Shown: piece after piece, positions 40,120-41,742 of the stretch
How the letters are laid out: each line of letters starts with the position of its first letter
Numbering within the stretch: the first letter of the stretch is position 1
Source of the DNA: a virus
DNA: 41,742 bases
IMG/VR virus record: IMGVR_UViG_3300021373_003387
Coordinates: 1 to 41,742 of that record
Reading direction: 5' to 3' (one strand)
The notes under the pieces: generated by a model
Told to the model about the DNA's origin: nothing
Database searches by the model: none
The model's input: only the letters and a program-made list of their open reading frames with translations
Position numbers and translations under genes: made by a program

Positions 40120-40317
40120 TTACTTCTTTGGCTTGTCTTTCGCTTTTCCAACGTTCAGCGCAAGCCACTCAACGACTTTATAGATTTTGCCTACAATCGC
40201 ATCATCTTTTGGCGTGGGGGTCATAGCCGTAACTAGACTGGCTAATGTGACTAGCGAAGTCAAAATCGCAACAATTTCTGCTGCGTTATTAATAAGTAGC
40301 GAGATCATTTCTTTCAT
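40120..40317 (-). CDS. Small membrane protein, holin candidate
   Basis: 65 residues. MKEMISLLINNAAEIVAILT followed by SLVTLASLVTAMTP is one transmembrane segment; the tail is TPKDDAIVGKIYKVVEWLAL NVGKAKDKPKK, with a positively charged end. The TPTPKDD...GKxYKxxxxLALNVGKAK pattern is found in small phage membrane proteins from lysis loci. One helix plus a charged end fits a class III or pinholin-like protein. The wall hydrolase is in the early arm, so the two lysis genes are split. Confidence 0.6.
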   Translation of the reverse strand: MKEMISLLINNAAEIVAILTSLVTLASLVTAMTPTPKDDAIVGKIYKVVEWLALNVGKAKDKPKK

Positions 40318-40329
40318 TTTTGTTATGCG

Positions 40330-40350
40330 GTTGTTGTTGTTGTTGTTGTT
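40330..40350. repeat. (GTT)7 microsatellite
   Basis: Seven GTT units lie between the holin-like gene and the membrane-coil gene; on the coding strand they are AAC repeats just after the TAA of the latter. Possibly a slippage-prone spacer with no clear role. Confidence 0.8.
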
Positions 40351-40768
40351 ATTCAGGTATTATTTCAAGCATGCTAAATATGGATTTTATTTCATGCTGA
40401 AGGCCTACTAACTCTTTTAGATCTTTAGCCATTTCTAGCTGAGCCGCATGACTAGTAGTAAATGCTTGTTTTAGCACTGCTATTTTTGTCCCGTGCTCTC
40501 TCAAAATTTCAGCTTGTTTTTCGTCAGTTTTTTGGATTGCTCTTAAGACTTCAGCAATGCTTTGCTGCTCGTTGTTTATCCTTGAAGCTATATCCGCTTT
40601 AGTATCATCTAGCCTTCTAGAAATATTTTCAAGCTCTTTCTGCATTGTTGGCATGTCCTGGTTAAGCTGTCGAGTATCATCAATGGTGTTTTTGATAAAA
40701 AACCCACCGATAGCTAGGCACAAATATGTAGCGCCTATAGCGCCAGGGACTATAAGCTCTTTTTCCAT
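40349..40768 (-). CDS. Membrane-anchored coiled-coil protein
   Basis: 139 residues. MEKELIVPGAIGATYLCLAI then GGFFIKNTIDD is one hydrophobic N-terminal helix. After it comes a long coiled coil (MQKELENISRRLDDTKADIA) up to the C terminus. A single N-terminal membrane helix with a coiled tail fits an inner-membrane spanin or holin-associated protein, and the neighbour is the holin candidate. Outer spanin partner not seen, so this is only a suggestion. Confidence 0.62.
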   Translation of the reverse strand: MEKELIVPGAIGATYLCLAIGGFFIKNTIDDTRQLNQDMPTMQKELENISRRLDDTKADIASRINNEQQSIAEVLRAIQKTDEKQAEILREHGTKIAVLKQAFTTSHAAQLEMAKDLKELVGLQHEIKSIFSMLEIIPE

Positions 40769-40775
40769 GCCGTGC

Positions 40776-40898
40776 TTACATCCGGTACTTCTTTTTCTTT
40801 AGCTTCACTTTAACTGCTTTTTTCTTAGCAAGAAGCGTTTTCTTTCTTACAGGTCTTTTTATTAGTTTTGCTTTAGCCATAGTCGTAGGTTTTACCAT
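40776..40898 (-). CDS. Lys/Arg-rich 40-residue peptide
   Basis: 40 codons from ATG 40898 to TAA 40776-40778. The sequence MVKPTTMAKAKLIKRPVRKK followed by TLLAKKKAVKVKLKKKKYRM is almost half Lys or Arg with no acidic residue. The stop is seven bases before the ATG of the membrane-coil gene, so it is in the same operon. It may bind DNA or RNA, or neutralise DNA in the head; virion association is a guess. Real coding status is moderately likely because it fills the gap and is strongly biased. Confidence 0.5.
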   Translation of the reverse strand: MVKPTTMAKAKLIKRPVRKKTLLAKKKAVKVKLKKKKYRM

Positions 40899-40917
40899 CG
40901 TTTTGTGAAAATGTAAA

Positions 40918-41349
40918 TCACGTTTGATTTGCAGCGATTGCCGCCTGAATTATTTGATTGAGCGCTGCATCGGTAAACACTGCCTCGCGTGATGTGAGCG
41001 ATTGAGCTGATACGCTAATGCGCGTTGATACGCTGTAAGGATTAGTAGCTGGCAGCATTACAGATACTCCAGCCGAACGCGGAAAAATGTTGCCAATAAT
41101 TAGAACTTCGCCGTCCTGGTCTGGCGGCTGTATGCGCCATCCCAAATCAGTGCGCAGGAAAAAATACGGACTGACTTCTTGGCCGCTCCCTATGTCGTCG
41201 CCGCCAATTGTTTCAAATGCTGGCAAATACTGCAAATTGTTACCAGTCGTTGCCCACTCTTTCCAGTCGCTGTAAAAATCAATTTCAGCATTATAGCTGC
41301 CGGTGCTTGGCAAAATGATTCGTTTGTTTGCTCCGTCAAATGTTACCAT
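40918..41349 (-). CDS. Hypothetical structural protein
   Basis: 143 residues starting MVTFDGANKRIILPSTGSYN. WKEWATTGNNLQYLPAFETI followed by SPYFFLRTDLGWRIQPPDQD is a pattern I associate with small proteins of many marine and environmental phages in the fibre region. It is beta-rich with a C-terminal helix, and there are no Cys. Its ATG overlaps the end of the gene upstream by 14 bases. The codon use matches the atypical module across the join. Confidence 0.7.
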   Translation of the reverse strand: MVTFDGANKRIILPSTGSYNAEIDFYSDWKEWATTGNNLQYLPAFETIGGDDIGSGQEVSPYFFLRTDLGWRIQPPDQDGEVLIIGNIFPRSAGVSVMLPATNPYSVSTRISVSAQSLTSREAVFTDAALNQIIQAAIAANQT

Positions 41350-41722
41350 TAGCTTGACCCTCGTAAAATTCTATGCGTGCAATTATCATTTGCTTTAGCT
41401 CGTTAAGCCGCTCCTGCAAATCGTTTATCTCTTTTTGTATCTGCTCGCCTTTTTTGAGCATATTGTGTCGGCTCTCAACCATATCAGCCACCCCGGAAAA
41501 ATCACCATCTTTTACGCTATCAATGGCCATTGCCCGCAGTTGATTTCCTGCTGAGTTGATCCGCAAATTAATGACCGCCGCTTTGCGCAATTCTTCATGC
41601 GTCTTTTCGGCCATCGGTGTGATAAATGACCGGTTGATATTGCGGCTAAATGCAAATTGCAACTCGTCTGGCAAATGCTGCCAAACATCCTCTGGAATGT
41701 CTGCGGGCCTTGTGTAACTCAT
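41336..41722 (-). CDS. Hypothetical coiled-coil protein next to the join
   Basis: 128 residues starting MSYTRPADIPEDVWQHLPDE. The C-terminal half has the helix HNMLKKGEQIQKEINDLQER LNELKQ, a coiled coil that could trimerise or join fibres. The ATG lies 15 bases past the TAG that the gene at 1-847 gains if the window is circular. It prefers CGC/CGG and TTG codons like that gene, which fits a shared origin. Function unknown. Confidence 0.68.
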   Translation of the reverse strand: MSYTRPADIPEDVWQHLPDELQFAFSRNINRSFITPMAEKTHEELRKAAVINLRINSAGNQLRAMAIDSVKDGDFSGVADMVESRHNMLKKGEQIQKEINDLQERLNELKQMIIARIEFYEGQANGNI

Positions 41723-41742
41723 GGATTGCTGTAATTCCTATC

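Noticed and set aside
40330-40350. (GTT)7 run as a regulatory switch
   Set aside because: It lies between genes without a promoter or start nearby, so phase-variation of expression is not supported.
1-41742. Integrase, repressor, tRNA or insertion-sequence genes
   Set aside because: No recombinase motifs, CI-like helix-turn-helix genes, tRNA cloverleafs or transposase genes were recognised on either strand; absence of evidence by eye only.

Overview
The window is best read as the complete, circularly closing genome of a tailed bacteriophage (Caudoviricetes) of siphovirus type. It has a large and a small terminase, a DUF4055-type portal, a MuF-like head protein, a major capsid protein, head-tail connectors, a tail-tube protein, a frameshifted tail chaperone, a tape measure and a gpJ-like tip protein. 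I see no integrase, no CI-like repressor, no tRNA, no rRNA, no CRISPR array and no insertion sequence, so it looks obligately lytic. The host cannot be named; base composition looks moderately AT-rich by eye. Joining the two ends puts an in-frame stop five bases past the join for the gene that runs off the left edge, then a 15-base gap before the next gene. That is good internal evidence of circular or terminally redundant closure.

Layout. Two opposing arms start from an intergenic region at about 18.34-19.04 kb that is full of inverted repeats and is a candidate replication origin or control region. The late arm runs leftward on the minus strand: terS, terL, portal, MuF protein, scaffold, capsid, connectors, tail tube, tail chaperone, tape measure, a distal-tail-like protein and an RCC1-repeat fibre. 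It then crosses the window ends through a small module of different codon usage, and continues through a Lys-rich peptide, membrane and holin-like genes, a DUF1833 protein, an NlpC/P60 peptidase, gpJ and one last tail protein. It stops at 36.0 kb, tail-to-tail with the early arm. Small plus-strand genes sit between terS and terL.

The early arm (19.0-36.0 kb, plus strand) carries a prim-pol/helicase, a SleB-like wall hydrolase, nucleotide enzymes, a PD-(D/E)XK nuclease (DUF2800), a DUF2815 single-strand-binding protein, a family A DNA polymerase, a VRR-NUC nuclease, a SNF2-like helicase and an AAA ATPase. Four promoters share a TTTACA-16-TATAGT core and an almost identical leader, with exactly 37 bases from the -10 box to the ATG. 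Each drives a small gene of unknown function, three of them as the first gene of an early group.

The most interesting content is a probable pathway for a hypermodified thymine-type base in the phage DNA. One half lies at 23.1-25.3 kb: a MazG-like domain fused to a thymidylate-kinase-like P-loop kinase, a thymidylate-synthase-fold hydroxymethylase candidate with Asp at the dUMP/dCMP-discriminating Asn position, and a dCMP deaminase. The other half closes the early arm at 32.3-36.0 kb: an AAA ATPase, a two-part protein with SGNH-hydrolase-like motifs, a candidate amino acid:DNA transferase and a fold-type II PLP enzyme. These last genes are tightly packed and overlap. The pathway assignment is inferred from family resemblance and context; the exact base is not determined.
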